Assembly: GCF_029774155.1 (NCBI RefSeq)
Contig: NZ_CP103833.1
Location: forward strand, 1,612,001 to 1,676,000
DNA: 64,000 bases
DNA from: Actinobacillus arthritidis
GTDB taxonomy: Bacteria; Pseudomonadota; Gammaproteobacteria; Enterobacterales; Pasteurellaceae
Direction of reading: 5' to 3'
This document shows positions 11,179 through 19,238 of this stretch, in pieces (the first letter of the stretch is position 1; each line of letters begins with the position of its first letter). The notes below the pieces were generated by a model that was given only the letters and a program-made list of their open reading frames with translations, was not told the origin of the DNA and did not search any database. Position numbers and translations under genes: made by a program.

Positions 11179-11824
11179 TTAAAATATTCCTTGAGTTTGC
11201 TTGAAAATGCCAAGATGAATATTGCTTGTCAAAATAATCAACGACCTCACGGCTATAAGTAATATATCTGCTATTTTTATGATCCTCTTGTGAGGAATAA
11301 AGTATGCCGTATATCTTCGCTCCACTTTTCAATGCTAATTTATGCTGTGTAATCAAAACGCCATAAAAATCTCGAGTCAATTTTTCATTAATATCTTGTC
11401 CCAAAATCACAATCTTAGGATTGCTAGGTGTCGTAGGTGGAAGCTCTGATAAGGTTTCGCTCTCCATAATTGGAATTGACTCATTCAGCCTTAAATGATC
11501 AGTTATTTGCCCAAAGATGACTATTTTTTTACTCGGTGGTTTGCCTAAGAAAAAGGGAGATTTCTCACAATAAAATTGATAAGTAGAATGAGTCAATTCG
11601 ATCAGAATTTCATCTTGTTTAGCCTTTAGACATACTGCATTTTCATCAATAGCATGTTGTTTAAGTAATGCCATTTTATCGTTCAAATATTGATGATAAT
11701 AATGATTTGCCTTTTGCTCATAAGAAATAAACTTTTCTCTGGAGAGAAAAATCAGACTTAAAATACCGGAAAGTGAAATTAAGCCGGCAAGTAAAACCGT
11801 TGCTTTAAATTTATGTCGCCACAT
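11168..11824 (-). CDS. comP: Competence pilus-assembly protein ComP-like
   Basis: 218-residue protein with an N-terminal membrane segment (VLLAGLISLSGILSLIFL) and a mostly hydrophilic periplasmic remainder. Third gene of the comNOPQ-type operon: 17 bp after comO and overlapping comQ. In H. influenzae the equivalent gene is in the CRP-S/Sxy competence regulon and is required for transformation, probably as a minor pilus or pseudopilin-assembly component. No catalytic motif is visible. Assignment depends on position between comO and comQ upstream of recC. Confidence 0.7.
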   Translation of the reverse strand: MWRHKFKATVLLAGLISLSGILSLIFLSREKFISYEQKANHYYHQYLNDKMALLKQHAIDENAVCLKAKQDEILIELTHSTYQFYCEKSPFFLGKPPSKKIVIFGQITDHLRLNESIPIMESETLSELPPTTPSNPKIVILGQDINEKLTRDFYGVLITQHKLALKSGAKIYGILYSSQEDHKNSRYITYSREVVDYFDKQYSSWHFQANSRNILNAK

Positions 11825-11841
11825 TTTATTCGTTTAACTTT

Positions 11842-12540
11842 TTAATGATTTAGAATATAGACTAAACTATTAACTTCATAACTTACCGCTTTCTGCCTGT
11901 TAGAGGTTAATTTGAGAGCAATATGTAATAATTTACTTTCTTCTTGCCATTCAAAATGCAAACGTTCAACGAGATAATCTTGTTCCGAAGTAAACTTTCG
12001 CCATTTATCACGGCAAGTATTTAATAATTTTTGGCATTCTTGATAAGTGCAATGCTCCAAAGTATTTTTATCGTAAATATAAAGTGATTTATTTTCTAAC
12101 TTAATACCGAATACTTCTTTAGCTAATTCTTTCGTTTGATTAGTCTGTCGATTAACACAATGAGCATTTTTAGTTGCACGTTTACCTAAACAACCGTCAT
12201 GATTTAAGTCATAAAAAAACAGTAAACACTGTCCGTTTAAATCAATCGCATAACGTGTATGCTCTTTTTCAAATAAGTAGAAATTACTCTGCTCTCGAGT
12301 ATGTCCTTGATATCCCATATGCTGAATATGTTGCTGTAAATAGCTTAATAATTGATGGCTCTCTTTTTGTAACATAAGCAATTCATTTTGTTTTACTTTA
12401 TTCTGATAGAACTGCCCATATAGCTGAGAAGCGATAATTAATAAGCCGACAGACAAAAATAAAGCAATCAACATTTCTACTGCGGTTACTGCATTATATT
12501 TAATCTTTGCAAACACTGCGTTTATCTTTCGGTACGACAT
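11842..12540 (-). CDS. comO: PilW/PpdB-like minor pseudopilin ComO
   Basis: Prepilin-like protein: leader with basic residues, then AVEMLIALFLSVGLLIIASQLYGQFY, where the Glu near the start of the helix matches a type IV prepilin processing site. The rest is a cysteine-containing globular region (for example CLLFFYDLNHDGCLG), usual in PilW-type minor pilins. The start ATG at 12540 is chosen over a TTG at 12561; either way the start lies inside the end of comN, so translation is coupled. It is probably inserted by the type IV pilus machinery to prime the DNA-uptake pseudopilus. Confidence 0.75.
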   Translation of the reverse strand: MSYRKINAVFAKIKYNAVTAVEMLIALFLSVGLLIIASQLYGQFYQNKVKQNELLMLQKESHQLLSYLQQHIQHMGYQGHTREQSNFYLFEKEHTRYAIDLNGQCLLFFYDLNHDGCLGKRATKNAHCVNRQTNQTKELAKEVFGIKLENKSLYIYDKNTLEHCTYQECQKLLNTCRDKWRKFTSEQDYLVERLHFEWQEESKLLHIALKLTSNRQKAVSYEVNSLVYILNH

Positions 12541-13027
12541 ACACTCGCCCCCATTGATCAAATTGTAAAATTTTACTGACTTGATTTAGGCTTAATGCCA
12601 AACACTTTGATTCCAAACGCCCTGCCGTGCCGTCAATATTCAACAATGATTTAGGATATAAACTGTTATTTTTTAACTTAATATTTTTATGGCTATTGTC
12701 ATAAAGAAAAAAGTGCTGAGTTAATCGGCATTGTTTGATATTCAAGCAATCACAGACTACTTCTTGTGTTGATCCGACTTTTTTCTGTATTGCAATCAGA
12801 CACCAATTTTGCGTTTGTAGATTTTGTGAAACGGTTAGCGTATAACTCTGTTTTTGATAGCGTGCTTTAGACTGAACTTGATAAATAAAGGACTGGATAT
12901 TTTCAATTTCATTATTTAATGCAATGCTGTCTTGTAATTGAAAAATAACCGGTGAAATAAAATAAAATGAAATAACAAGAATGGATAACGTAATTAAACT
13001 TTCAATGAGTGTGAAGGCTTTAAACAT
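12500..13027 (-). CDS. comN: Prepilin-type competence protein ComN
   Basis: 175-residue prepilin with a very short leader and a textbook N-terminus, KAFTLIESLITLSILVISFY: cleavage is expected before Phe/Thr with Glu at position 5. First gene of the comNOPQ operon. A CRP-S site lies 66 bp upstream, so it should be induced by CRP plus Sxy/TfoX under competence conditions. Its GGGAG ribosome binding site is wholly inside a perfect hairpin that touches the ATG, suggesting a second, translational control. The fabA gene lies upstream on the same strand. Confidence 0.82.
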   Translation of the reverse strand: MFKAFTLIESLITLSILVISFYFISPVIFQLQDSIALNNEIENIQSFIYQVQSKARYQKQSYTLTVSQNLQTQNWCLIAIQKKVGSTQEVVCDCLNIKQCRLTQHFFLYDNSHKNIKLKNNSLYPKSLLNIDGTAGRLESKCLALSLNQVSKILQFDQWGRVYVVPKDKRSVCKD

Positions 13028-13059
13028 AAATAGTATTCTCCCGAAGAAGAATACTATTT
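13028..13059 (-). promoter_or_regulatory. SD-sequestering leader hairpin of comN
   Basis: In the transcript the arms AAAUAGUAUUCU and AGAAUACUAUUU pair perfectly over 12 bases. Two further pairs (U-G, C-G) close a UUCG tetraloop. The ribosome binding site GGGAG lies in the 3' arm, and the arm ends directly at the AUG. No U run follows, so it does not look like a terminator. A role in controlling translation is inferred from structure alone. Confidence 0.7.
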
Positions 13060-13093
13060 AATCTAAAGTATGAAGAAAATAAGCTATCTTTTT

Positions 13094-13115
13094 TTATTCG
13101 ATCTCGATCGCAAAA
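13094..13115 (-). promoter_or_regulatory. CRP-S site upstream of comN
   Basis: In gene direction TTTTGCGATCGAGATCGAA, close to the Pasteurellaceae CRP-S consensus in which each half site carries TGCGA/TCGCA instead of TGTGA/TCACA. Such sites need the coactivator Sxy (TfoX) and mark the competence regulon. The site directly abuts the fabA stop codon. The proximal half has one mismatch (TCGAA). Confidence 0.75.
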
Positions 13116-13646
13116 TTAGAAAGAAGATGTATCTTGGAATAAACCCACTTTTAAATCGGTTGCGGTATAAATCACTCGACCGTCCACTTCTACTTCACCA
13201 TCAGCCATACCCATCACCAATTTACGATTAATCACACGTTTCATATTAATACGGTAAATCACTTTTTTCGCACTCGGTAAGATTTGACCGGTAAATTTCA
13301 CTTCGCCCACACCTAATGCACGCCCTTTACCTTTGCCCCCACTCCAGCCGAGGAAGAAACCAACTAATTGCCACATCGCATCTAAGCCTAAACAACCGGG
13401 CATAACCGGATCACCGATAAAGTGACAACCAAAGAATGGTAAATCCGGACGAATATCCAACTCAGCTTCAATATAGCCTTTATCAAATAAGCCTCCGTTT
13501 TCAGTCATTAGATTAATACGATCCATCATTAACATCGACGGTGCTGGTAATTGTGGACCTTCTTTACCGAAAAGTTCGCCTCGACCTGAAGCCAATAAAT
13601 CTTCGTAAGTATAGCTATCTTTAATATTAGGTGTACACGTGTTCAT
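13116..13646 (-). CDS. fabA: 3-hydroxydecanoyl-ACP dehydratase/isomerase FabA
   Basis: Hot-dog-fold enzyme that dehydrates 3-hydroxydecanoyl-ACP and isomerises it to the cis-3 intermediate, the entry to unsaturated fatty acids. The catalytic His and Asp are visible in [20 protein letters not shown] (His75, Asp89 in this numbering). Length 176 residues fits the family. Start at [10 protein letters not shown] is chosen because AGGAA lies upstream; eight extra residues are possible from 13670 but lack support. It lies downstream of ycbZ as in E. coli, with its own probable promoter and a FabR-like palindrome. Confidence 0.95.
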   Translation of the reverse strand: MNTCTPNIKDSYTYEDLLASGRGELFGKEGPQLPAPSMLMMDRINLMTENGGLFDKGYIEAELDIRPDLPFFGCHFIGDPVMPGCLGLDAMWQLVGFFLGWSGGKGKGRALGVGEVKFTGQILPSAKKVIYRINMKRVINRKLVMGMADGEVEVDGRVIYTATDLKVGLFQDTSSF

Positions 13647-13670
13647 TTTTTTATTCCTATAGACAAACAA

Positions 13671-13721
13671 AAAAGCCCGTACTATCAGGGCTTCTGATTT
13701 GAAGCGATAGTACAGGCTTTT
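13671..13721 (-). terminator. Terminator between ycbZ and fabA
   Basis: Arms AAAAGCCTGTACTATC and GATAGTACGGGCTTTT (15 of 16 positions pair), followed on the minus strand by TTTTTTG. It should stop transcripts coming from ycbZ. The 5' arm carries the proposed fabA -10, so transcripts starting there would lack that arm and could not form it. Confidence 0.75.
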
Positions 13722-13746
13722 AAATCAGCGAACAACTGTTCGCTGA
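13707..13746 (-). promoter_or_regulatory. fabA promoter with FabR-like operator
   Basis: Palindrome TCAGCGAACA-GT-TGTTCGCTGA at 13725-13746 (minus strand), similar to the AGCGNACAnnTGTTCGCT-type operator I recall for the unsaturated-fatty-acid repressor FabR. It overlaps a -35 (TTGTTC, 13730-13735) that is 17 bases from a -10 (TACTAT, 13707-13712). Operator identity is from memory and not checked. Confidence 0.55.
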
Positions 13747-13756
13747 ACTTGTCGGA

Positions 13757-15394
13757 TCAGTGACGACGGAAAAATTGGTAAATTTTATTAATAAACGAAC
13801 CGCTTTCCTCACGGGCTTGTTCTTGCTCAATCTGTTGATGAATCAAGCTAAAGATAGAAGGTTTATCACAATTTTCAGGTTTATCTTCATCATAAAAATG
13901 CTGATTTAATAAAATTTGAATCGCTTCAAAAACATTATTAACCGCCCAAATATTAAACTGCTTTGCTTTAACCGCTTCAATCACTTCTATTTTTAAACTT
14001 AAATGCGAAAGACAAGTTGCCGGAATAATCACGCCTTGTTTACCGTTTAATTCTCTTGCATCACAAATATTAAAAAAGCCCTCGATTTTCTGATTCACGC
14101 CACCGACACTTAATACATTACCGAATTGATCGATAGAACCGGTGACCGCAATCGACTGTGGCAATGGTAATTTAGCTAAGGCACTGATCAATACGCAGAA
14201 AATGGCGAGTGATGAACTATCGCCGTCCACCTCGCCGTAAGACTGCTCGAATGCAAGCGAAGCAGAAAATGGTAACTGGGTCGGAAACTCCAATAAGTTT
14301 GCCAAGCAGGATTGAGCAATAATAATCCCTTTGGAGTGAATATTACCACCTAATTCCACTTTTCGTTCAATATCAGTTATCTCTCCGTCACCGTATTGGA
14401 CATTGCGGCTAATGCGTAGCGGTTCACCAAACGAATGAGGAACACCTTCAAATTCAATCACCGATAAACCGTTAATCTGTCCAATTTCTTCATCATCGGT
14501 TTCAATATATAACTGATTGGTCAAAATATCTTGCGTCGTATATTTATTTAATACGGAAGATTGCTGTTCCAAATAATTAAAATACGACTGAACTTGATTA
14601 AAAGCGGTTAAATTTGGATAAAAATTTTCAAGTCCGAATAAATGTTTTTTTAATAAGGTCGGAGAAATCGAAACCAGTTCCTGACTCTCACTTTCACGAA
14701 CATAGGCTTGTAAAAACTGATTTAATGCCTTATCAGAAAAAGTTCTGCCGATTAAACTTTGTGCCGTACTCTGAACATAATCACCCCACAGTTCAATGCT
14801 TTCTTCATCTAAACTTAAATAGGATTCAATTTCAGCATATTGCCCAAACTGATATAAACTATCGTCATATTCCGATAGCATAGAAATATCTTCTCGGTCG
14901 CCAATTAATACTAATTTAAATTGCGTTTGAATTTTCGGTAAACAATAAGGCATATGATTTACCGAATGTTGATCATAATAACCGAATAATAATGCCTGCT
15001 TTAACTTATCCCATTGGGTAATATCCAATAATAATGCGTTGATATTCAGCATTAATATTTGCTGATCAGCCGCTTGAATTGCTCCTTGAATCGTTTCAAC
15101 TCTATTTTCTTTTTCCAAATAAATGCTATAACCGAATAAATTATTTTTGTTAAACTCGGTTTTGGTAATCACATTGGCATGAGCGTCTTGAGTTAAATAC
15201 TGCTCGATTTCATTAATAAATTCGGGGAAGGTTTCTGTTTTTAACACAAGCAACGAACCGAACTGTCCACGTTTAAATAAATCAATCGCTTGCTTTGCAT
15301 TGGGTTGAAAATCAAAGAAACGTACCGCATCAAATTCTTCGGAAAATTGATGCCGAATCGTTAAAGATTGCCACGCTAATGGGGTTAAATTCAC
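13757..15394 (-). CDS. ycbZ: Lon-like S16 protease YcbZ (LonH family)
   Basis: 545-residue member of the Lon protease family lacking an obvious Walker ATP-binding site in its N-terminal part, like E. coli YcbZ. The S16 proteolytic domain is clear: catalytic Ser in DGDSSSLAIF (about residue 391) and Lys in GGVNQKIEGF (about 434), with the spacing expected for Lon. It lies between matP (divergent) and fabA (downstream), the same neighbourhood as in E. coli. Substrates are not established; in other bacteria the protein has been linked to ribosome-related and translation quality-control effects. No disruption is seen. Confidence 0.88.
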   Translation of the reverse strand: MNLTPLAWQSLTIRHQFSEEFDAVRFFDFQPNAKQAIDLFKRGQFGSLLVLKTETFPEFINEIEQYLTQDAHANVITKTEFNKNNLFGYSIYLEKENRVETIQGAIQAADQQILMLNINALLLDITQWDKLKQALLFGYYDQHSVNHMPYCLPKIQTQFKLVLIGDREDISMLSEYDDSLYQFGQYAEIESYLSLDEESIELWGDYVQSTAQSLIGRTFSDKALNQFLQAYVRESESQELVSISPTLLKKHLFGLENFYPNLTAFNQVQSYFNYLEQQSSVLNKYTTQDILTNQLYIETDDEEIGQINGLSVIEFEGVPHSFGEPLRISRNVQYGDGEITDIERKVELGGNIHSKGIIIAQSCLANLLEFPTQLPFSASLAFEQSYGEVDGDSSSLAIFCVLISALAKLPLPQSIAVTGSIDQFGNVLSVGGVNQKIEGFFNICDARELNGKQGVIIPATCLSHLSLKIEVIEAVKAKQFNIWAVNNVFEAIQILLNQHFYDEDKPENCDKPSIFSLIHQQIEQEQAREESGSFINKIYQFFRRH

Positions 15395-15478
15395 GAAAAT
15401 GCCTCATAATAGAAATTTGGTTTATTATACAGAATTCCGCTATACTGATAAGCGTTAATCTAGGGGAATGAAATAAAA

Positions 15479-15925
15479 ATGCGATATCAAAAATTAGAGA
15501 TTCAAGAAGCGAATTGGAAATGGAAATATCTGCTGAAAAAACATCGTGAAGGCGAAAATATAACCAAACACGAAGAAACCAGCTTGATTGAATTAAAAGT
15601 CCAACTTTTAACCACGCTTCAACATTCTCCGGAAGAAATCGAACTGTGGATTAAGCAGGAAATGACCGCAGAACAACGCAGAAAAATGCGTCAGTCTGTA
15701 CGAGCCAGGCGTAAACGTTATTTTAATGCGGAAAAAATTACCACTAAGAAAAAGTCGATTGATTTAGAATACGCTAGCTGGTTACGTTTGTCCAAATATG
15801 CCAAAGAGAAAGAAATGACGCTTTCAGAAGCGATTAATTATTTAATGGACGAGTTGGAAAATCAGCAAATCTATCACGAGCAAATGGCAAAAATGAAATC
15901 TAGCCTAAAAGACTTATTAAAATAA
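15479..15925 (+). CDS. matP: Macrodomain Ter protein MatP
   Basis: 148-residue DNA-binding protein that organises the terminus macrodomain by binding matS sites and, in E. coli, linking to the division machinery through ZapB. The N-terminal helical region (RYQKLEIQEANWKWKYLL) and the ribbon-helix-helix segment KKKSIDLEYASWLRLSKYAK are family-typical, and length matches E. coli MatP (150). Divergent from ycbZ, a conserved arrangement. No matS-like GTGACNNNGTCAC motif was noticed in this window, though I did not search exhaustively. Confidence 0.92.
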   Translation: MRYQKLEIQEANWKWKYLLKKHREGENITKHEETSLIELKVQLLTTLQHSPEEIELWIKQEMTAEQRRKMRQSVRARRKRYFNAEKITTKKKSIDLEYASWLRLSKYAKEKEMTLSEAINYLMDELENQQIYHEQMAKMKSSLKDLLK

Positions 15926-15951
15926 GCGGTCAAATTTCGCGAAAAAGCGAC

Positions 15952-15987
15952 AAAAATGCCCTTGTATCTCGCTTACAAGGGCATTTT
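15952..15987. terminator. Terminator between matP and trpS
   Basis: Arms AAAAATGCCCTTGTA and TACAAGGGCATTTTC around a 7-base loop between convergent genes, flanked by A and T runs; probably bidirectional. Confidence 0.85.
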
Positions 15988-15997
15988 CTTTTAAGAA

Positions 15998-17026
15998 TTA
16001 TTGTACGAAGCCAACTAATTTATACACTTCTTCAAGTGTTTTTCTTGCACGTACTCGTGCTTTTTCCGCCCCTTCACGGAAGATTTTTTCGAGTAACGCT
16101 TCATCTTGACGGAAGTAGTTATAACGCTCTTGAAGATCCGTTAGAAGTGCCGAAACTTGTTCCGCTACTTCGGTTTTTAAATGACCATACATTTTACCTT
16201 CAAATTCCGCTTCTAATTCCGCAACGGTTTTACCACTTACCGCAGAAAGAATATCTAATAAGTTTGATACGCCGGCTTTATTTTCACGGTCATAACGTAC
16301 CACAGGCGGCTCATCGCCATCGGTCATCGCACGTTTGATTTTCTTCGCTACTGCTTTAGGGTCTTCTAATAAACCGATAACGTTATTACGGTTATCATCT
16401 GATTTCGACATTTTTTTGGTTGGTTCAAGCAATGACATCACTCGTGCGCCGGCTTTACCGATAAACACTTCCGGCACTTGGAAAACCGGCTCAAGCACAT
16501 TGCCTTCCGCATCTTTTTTACCGTATAACGCATTAAAGCGGTTGGCAATATCACGGGTAATTTCTAAGTGTTGTTTTTGGTCATCGCCAACCGGCACTTG
16601 ATTTGCTTGGTAAAGTAAAATATCCGCCGCCATTAATACCGGATAAGTAAATAAACCGACGTTCACGTTTTCTTCATAACGTGCCGATTTATCTTTAAAT
16701 TGGGTCATTCGGCTCATTTCGCCGAAGTAAGTATAGCAATTTAACACCCACGCTAATTGCGTATGTTCAGGTACGTGTGATTGGATAAAAATCGTGCTTT
16801 TATTCGGATCGATACCACAAGCTAAATAAAGGGCTAATACATCTAGAGAGGCTTTGCGTAGTGTCGCCGGATCTTGACGCACGGTAATCGCATGTAAATC
16901 AACAATACAGAAAAGGCAATCGTAATCATCTTGCATTTTCACCCAGTTACGCAGTGCGCCTAAATAGTTCCCGATCGTCAATTCACCCGATGGTCGCACA
17001 CCACTAAATACAATAGGTTTAGTCAT
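15998..17026 (-). CDS. trpS: Tryptophanyl-tRNA synthetase
   Basis: Class I aminoacyl-tRNA synthetase charging tRNA-Trp. The HIGH-equivalent is TIGNYLGAL (about residues 17-25) and the KMSKS motif is KKMSKSDDN (about 200-208). It has 342 residues, as expected for bacterial TrpRS. Other family marks include [21 protein letters not shown]. It lies downstream of gph, as in many gammaproteobacteria, but an inverted uptake-signal hairpin separates them, so they may be independent units. Confidence 0.97.
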   Translation of the reverse strand: MTKPIVFSGVRPSGELTIGNYLGALRNWVKMQDDYDCLFCIVDLHAITVRQDPATLRKASLDVLALYLACGIDPNKSTIFIQSHVPEHTQLAWVLNCYTYFGEMSRMTQFKDKSARYEENVNVGLFTYPVLMAADILLYQANQVPVGDDQKQHLEITRDIANRFNALYGKKDAEGNVLEPVFQVPEVFIGKAGARVMSLLEPTKKMSKSDDNRNNVIGLLEDPKAVAKKIKRAMTDGDEPPVVRYDRENKAGVSNLLDILSAVSGKTVAELEAEFEGKMYGHLKTEVAEQVSALLTDLQERYNYFRQDEALLEKIFREGAEKARVRARKTLEEVYKLVGFVQ

Positions 17027-17096
17027 TTTTTATAATCTCTTGTTAAATTAGAAACGAATAGACTTATCTTAGCCTTTATTGCCATTCGATAAAAGC

Positions 17097-17154
17097 ACAA
17101 GCGGTCAAATTCCCAAAATTTTTTGCAAAAAGTTAAGGGAATTTGACCGCTTGT
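17097..17154. terminator. Inverted DNA-uptake-signal pair between gph and trpS
   Basis: ACAAGCGGTCAAATTCCC and its inverted copy, each holding the Apl-type uptake core ACAAGCGGT, can form a long stem. In Pasteurellaceae such inverted pairs often serve as terminators. Confidence 0.7.
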
Positions 17155-17165
17155 TATAAGTAGGA

Positions 17166-17831
17166 TTAGCCGACAAACTTCAATACGTCAGCAAATTCGC
17201 TGGTAACGAAGGTTGGATTTGATTGCTCGATTGGCACATTGTAGTTATAGCCGTAAGTTAAACCGACTACATCACAACCGGCGGCTTTAGCGGCAATTAC
17301 GTCATTTTCAGAATCGCCGACAAATAACATTTCGCTAGGCGAAATCGCAAACTTTTCACAGATATGTAGCATCGGATCCGGATGCGGTTTGATTTTCGGT
17401 AACGATTGTCCGCCTAAATATTCGCTGAACAATTCAAAAATCCCGAATGCACTTAAGACAGGCTCAACTAATTTAGTTGGCTTATTTGTGATAACCACAA
17501 GCGTATAACCTTGTGCTTTTAAGGTTTCTAAGGTTTGTTTTACATTTGGATAAAGTACACTTTCTTCACAAATATAAGTCGCATAATATTTATCGAAACT
17601 GGTACGTAATTGGACTAATTTTTGAGCATCAAACACTTGTCCTGTATAAGCAATCGCATTTTGAAAGAAAATATCCGCACCTTTACCAATCCAAGTTAAT
17701 ACTTTCTCTTGAGTGGTAGTCGGCAGACCATGTTCGGCAAACATCGAATTAACCACCAAAGTTAAATCCGGTAGGGTATTTACTAATGTACCGTCAAGAT
17801 CGAAACCAATTACTTTATATTTTGTAGTCAT
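17166..17831 (-). CDS. gph: Phosphoglycolate phosphatase Gph
   Basis: HAD-superfamily phosphatase that removes phosphoglycolate formed during DNA repair. Motif I is GFDLDGTLVNT (nucleophile Asp11, acid Asp13). Motif II is VVITNKPTK, and motif III/IV is the Lys region plus MLFVGDSENDVIAAKAAG. It has 221 residues, close to the E. coli enzyme. It lies upstream of trpS on the same strand, the usual gph-trpS neighbourhood. Exact substrate choice among HAD enzymes cannot be proved from sequence, but synteny supports Gph. Confidence 0.9.
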   Translation of the reverse strand: MTTKYKVIGFDLDGTLVNTLPDLTLVVNSMFAEHGLPTTTQEKVLTWIGKGADIFFQNAIAYTGQVFDAQKLVQLRTSFDKYYATYICEESVLYPNVKQTLETLKAQGYTLVVITNKPTKLVEPVLSAFGIFELFSEYLGGQSLPKIKPHPDPMLHICEKFAISPSEMLFVGDSENDVIAAKAAGCDVVGLTYGYNYNVPIEQSNPTFVTSEFADVLKFVG

Positions 17832-17876
17832 AACTTTTTCCTTATCTAAATTCAGTTGAAGCTAATTTTAGCAAAT

Positions 17877-17911
17877 AAAAAAGCCGTAACAATCAGAGGT
17901 TACGGCTTTTT
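17877..17911. terminator. Terminator downstream of the small membrane-protein operon
   Basis: Inverted repeat AAAAAAGCCGTAAC ... GTTACGGCTTTTT with an 8-base loop, lying three bases past the stop of the 29-residue gene. Confidence 0.82.
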
Positions 17912-17913
17912 GG

Positions 17914-18003
17914 CTATTTTGAATGTTTTACAGCATAATTTGCAAAAATTAATGCGGCAAGGGATAGTATGGCAAGAATAGCCAATCCTAATGTTAAACC
18001 CAT
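17914..18003 (-). CDS. 29-residue single-span membrane protein
   Basis: Very short open frame: MGLTLGLAILAILSLAAL then IFANYAVKHSK. It is almost entirely one hydrophobic helix with a basic C-terminal tail. It is likely real because AAGGAG lies eight bases before its ATG, the ATG is one base after the stop of the preceding 73-residue gene, and a terminator follows immediately. The pair shares a CRP-S site, so it probably belongs to the competence regulon. Its size is like that of small subunits that stabilise larger membrane complexes; function unknown, not recognised. Confidence 0.65.
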   Translation of the reverse strand: MGLTLGLAILAILSLAALIFANYAVKHSK

Positions 18004-18004
18004 T

Positions 18005-18226
18005 TTATTTCTCCTTAAACGCACGACGAAAAATTCTTCCGATAGTTAAACAAGCGTAGGCGATAATACATAAAAATAAAATATTTAGACTACGGAATTC
18101 CAATGATTCTTTGCTATATAAGATGACCGGCAACGCCAATAATGCGACTTTCGCAATATCATCACACATTTTTCCCCAAGATTCAAACGACTCTCTTTCG
18201 ACCGGTTGTTGAAATAGATTCCACAT
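18005..18226 (-). CDS. 73-residue membrane protein under a CRP-S site
   Basis: Small protein with two probable membrane segments (about residues 24-40, AKVALLALPVILY, and 48-66, LNILFLCIIAYACLTIG) and a basic C-terminus (RIFRRAFKEK). A strong AAGGAG ribosome binding site lies six bases before the ATG. Upstream, at the same distance as for comN, is a CRP-S site nearly identical to that of comN, which points to induction with competence. The 29-residue gene is coupled downstream. It could correspond to one of the uncharacterised CRP-S genes known in H. influenzae, but I cannot confirm which. Confidence 0.75.
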   Translation of the reverse strand: MWNLFQQPVERESFESWGKMCDDIAKVALLALPVILYSKESLEFRSLNILFLCIIAYACLTIGRIFRRAFKEK

Positions 18227-18291
18227 ATCAGCTCCTTTTTTTGAAGCATAGCCTACAAAATCTCACGGTAGATTCAATCGCAATTTTGTGT

Positions 18292-18313
18292 GTTTTCGAT
18301 CACGATCGCAAAA
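18292..18313 (-). promoter_or_regulatory. CRP-S site of the small membrane-protein operon
   Basis: In gene direction TTTTGCGATCGTGATCGAA, differing by one base from the comN site over this stretch and having the same orientation. Its edge is 65 bp from the ATG, against 66 bp at comN. Confidence 0.75.
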
Positions 18314-18327
18314 TTTAGGCGATAAAA

Positions 18328-18381
18328 AAGCGGTTGAATTTCATTAGAAATTTGCAAAATTTCCATCAAATTCAACCGCTT
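18328..18381. terminator. Inverted uptake-signal hairpin downstream of lgt
   Basis: AAGCGGTTGAATTT and its inverted copy AAATTCAACCGCTT, an uptake-signal-related pair five bases past the lgt stop; a likely terminator for lgt. Confidence 0.7.
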
Positions 18382-18385
18382 GTCA

Positions 18386-19180
18386 TTATGCTTTTTTACG
18401 AGAATATGCCCAGATGATTATCGCTAGTCCGCCAATAATCATTGGTAATGATAATAACTGACCTCGGGTAATCAGATCATCTAGCGTGTTTACGTTCGGG
18501 TCGATATCACGTACATATTCGACTAAAAAGCGGAACACACCGTAACCGATTAAGAATAATCCGGCGACTGAACCAGCCGGACGAGGCTTTTTGATAAACC
18601 AATTAAGGATAAAGAACAATACTACGCCTTCTAAGAAAAACTCATAGAGCTGTGAAGGGTGACGAGGTAAATAGCCACCGCTTGGGAATAATACTGCCCA
18701 AGGCACATCGGTGACACGTCCCCAAAGTTCATCATTGATAAAGTTGCCGATACGTCCCATACCAAGCCCGAATGGAATTAGCGGTGCGATAAAATCCGAT
18801 GTTTGCCAAAAGCTACGTTTTTGACGAAAGGAAACCCAAATCATTGCCACAATCACACCGATTAAACCACCGTGGAATGACATTCCGCCTTCCCAAATAC
18901 GGAATAAGAACATTGGATCTTGTAACAAGCGGTCGAAATTATAGAAAAACACGTCGCCGATACGTCCGCCTAATACCACGCCCCAGAAACAGGTATAGAT
19001 AAGTTGATCCACTTGTTCAGTTGTCCAAACCCCGTTGGAATTTTTTGCTCGACGCATACCTAGCCAATAGGCGAAACCAAAGCCGATTAAATACATCAAA
19101 CCGTACCAACGCAAAGCGATAGGACCGATACTAAAAATTATCGGATCAATTTGTGGAAATTGAATAAATTGTTCGTTCAT
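18386..19180 (-). CDS. lgt: Prolipoprotein diacylglyceryl transferase Lgt
   Basis: Inner-membrane enzyme that attaches diacylglycerol to the lipobox cysteine of prolipoproteins, the first step of lipoprotein maturation. The signature [14 protein letters not shown], with essential Arg and Asn, is present, along with [13 protein letters not shown] and the C-terminal [16 protein letters not shown]. It has 264 residues and about seven membrane spans. It serves the several lipoproteins encoded in this window. The TauE/SafE gene lies 58 bp upstream on the same strand, probably in one transcript with rppH. Confidence 0.96.
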   Translation of the reverse strand: MNEQFIQFPQIDPIIFSIGPIALRWYGLMYLIGFGFAYWLGMRRAKNSNGVWTTEQVDQLIYTCFWGVVLGGRIGDVFFYNFDRLLQDPMFLFRIWEGGMSFHGGLIGVIVAMIWVSFRQKRSFWQTSDFIAPLIPFGLGMGRIGNFINDELWGRVTDVPWAVLFPSGGYLPRHPSQLYEFFLEGVVLFFILNWFIKKPRPAGSVAGLFLIGYGVFRFLVEYVRDIDPNVNTLDDLITRGQLLSLPMIIGGLAIIIWAYSRKKA

Positions 19181-19238
19181 AGTGTTCCTTTAAAAAAATT
19201 CCCCTCTGAATGAGAGGGGAGTTAAAACTAAAAGCAAA

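Noticed and set aside
12500..12561. TTG start for comO at 12561
   Set aside because: An ATG 21 bases downstream gives a more typical short prepilin leader.
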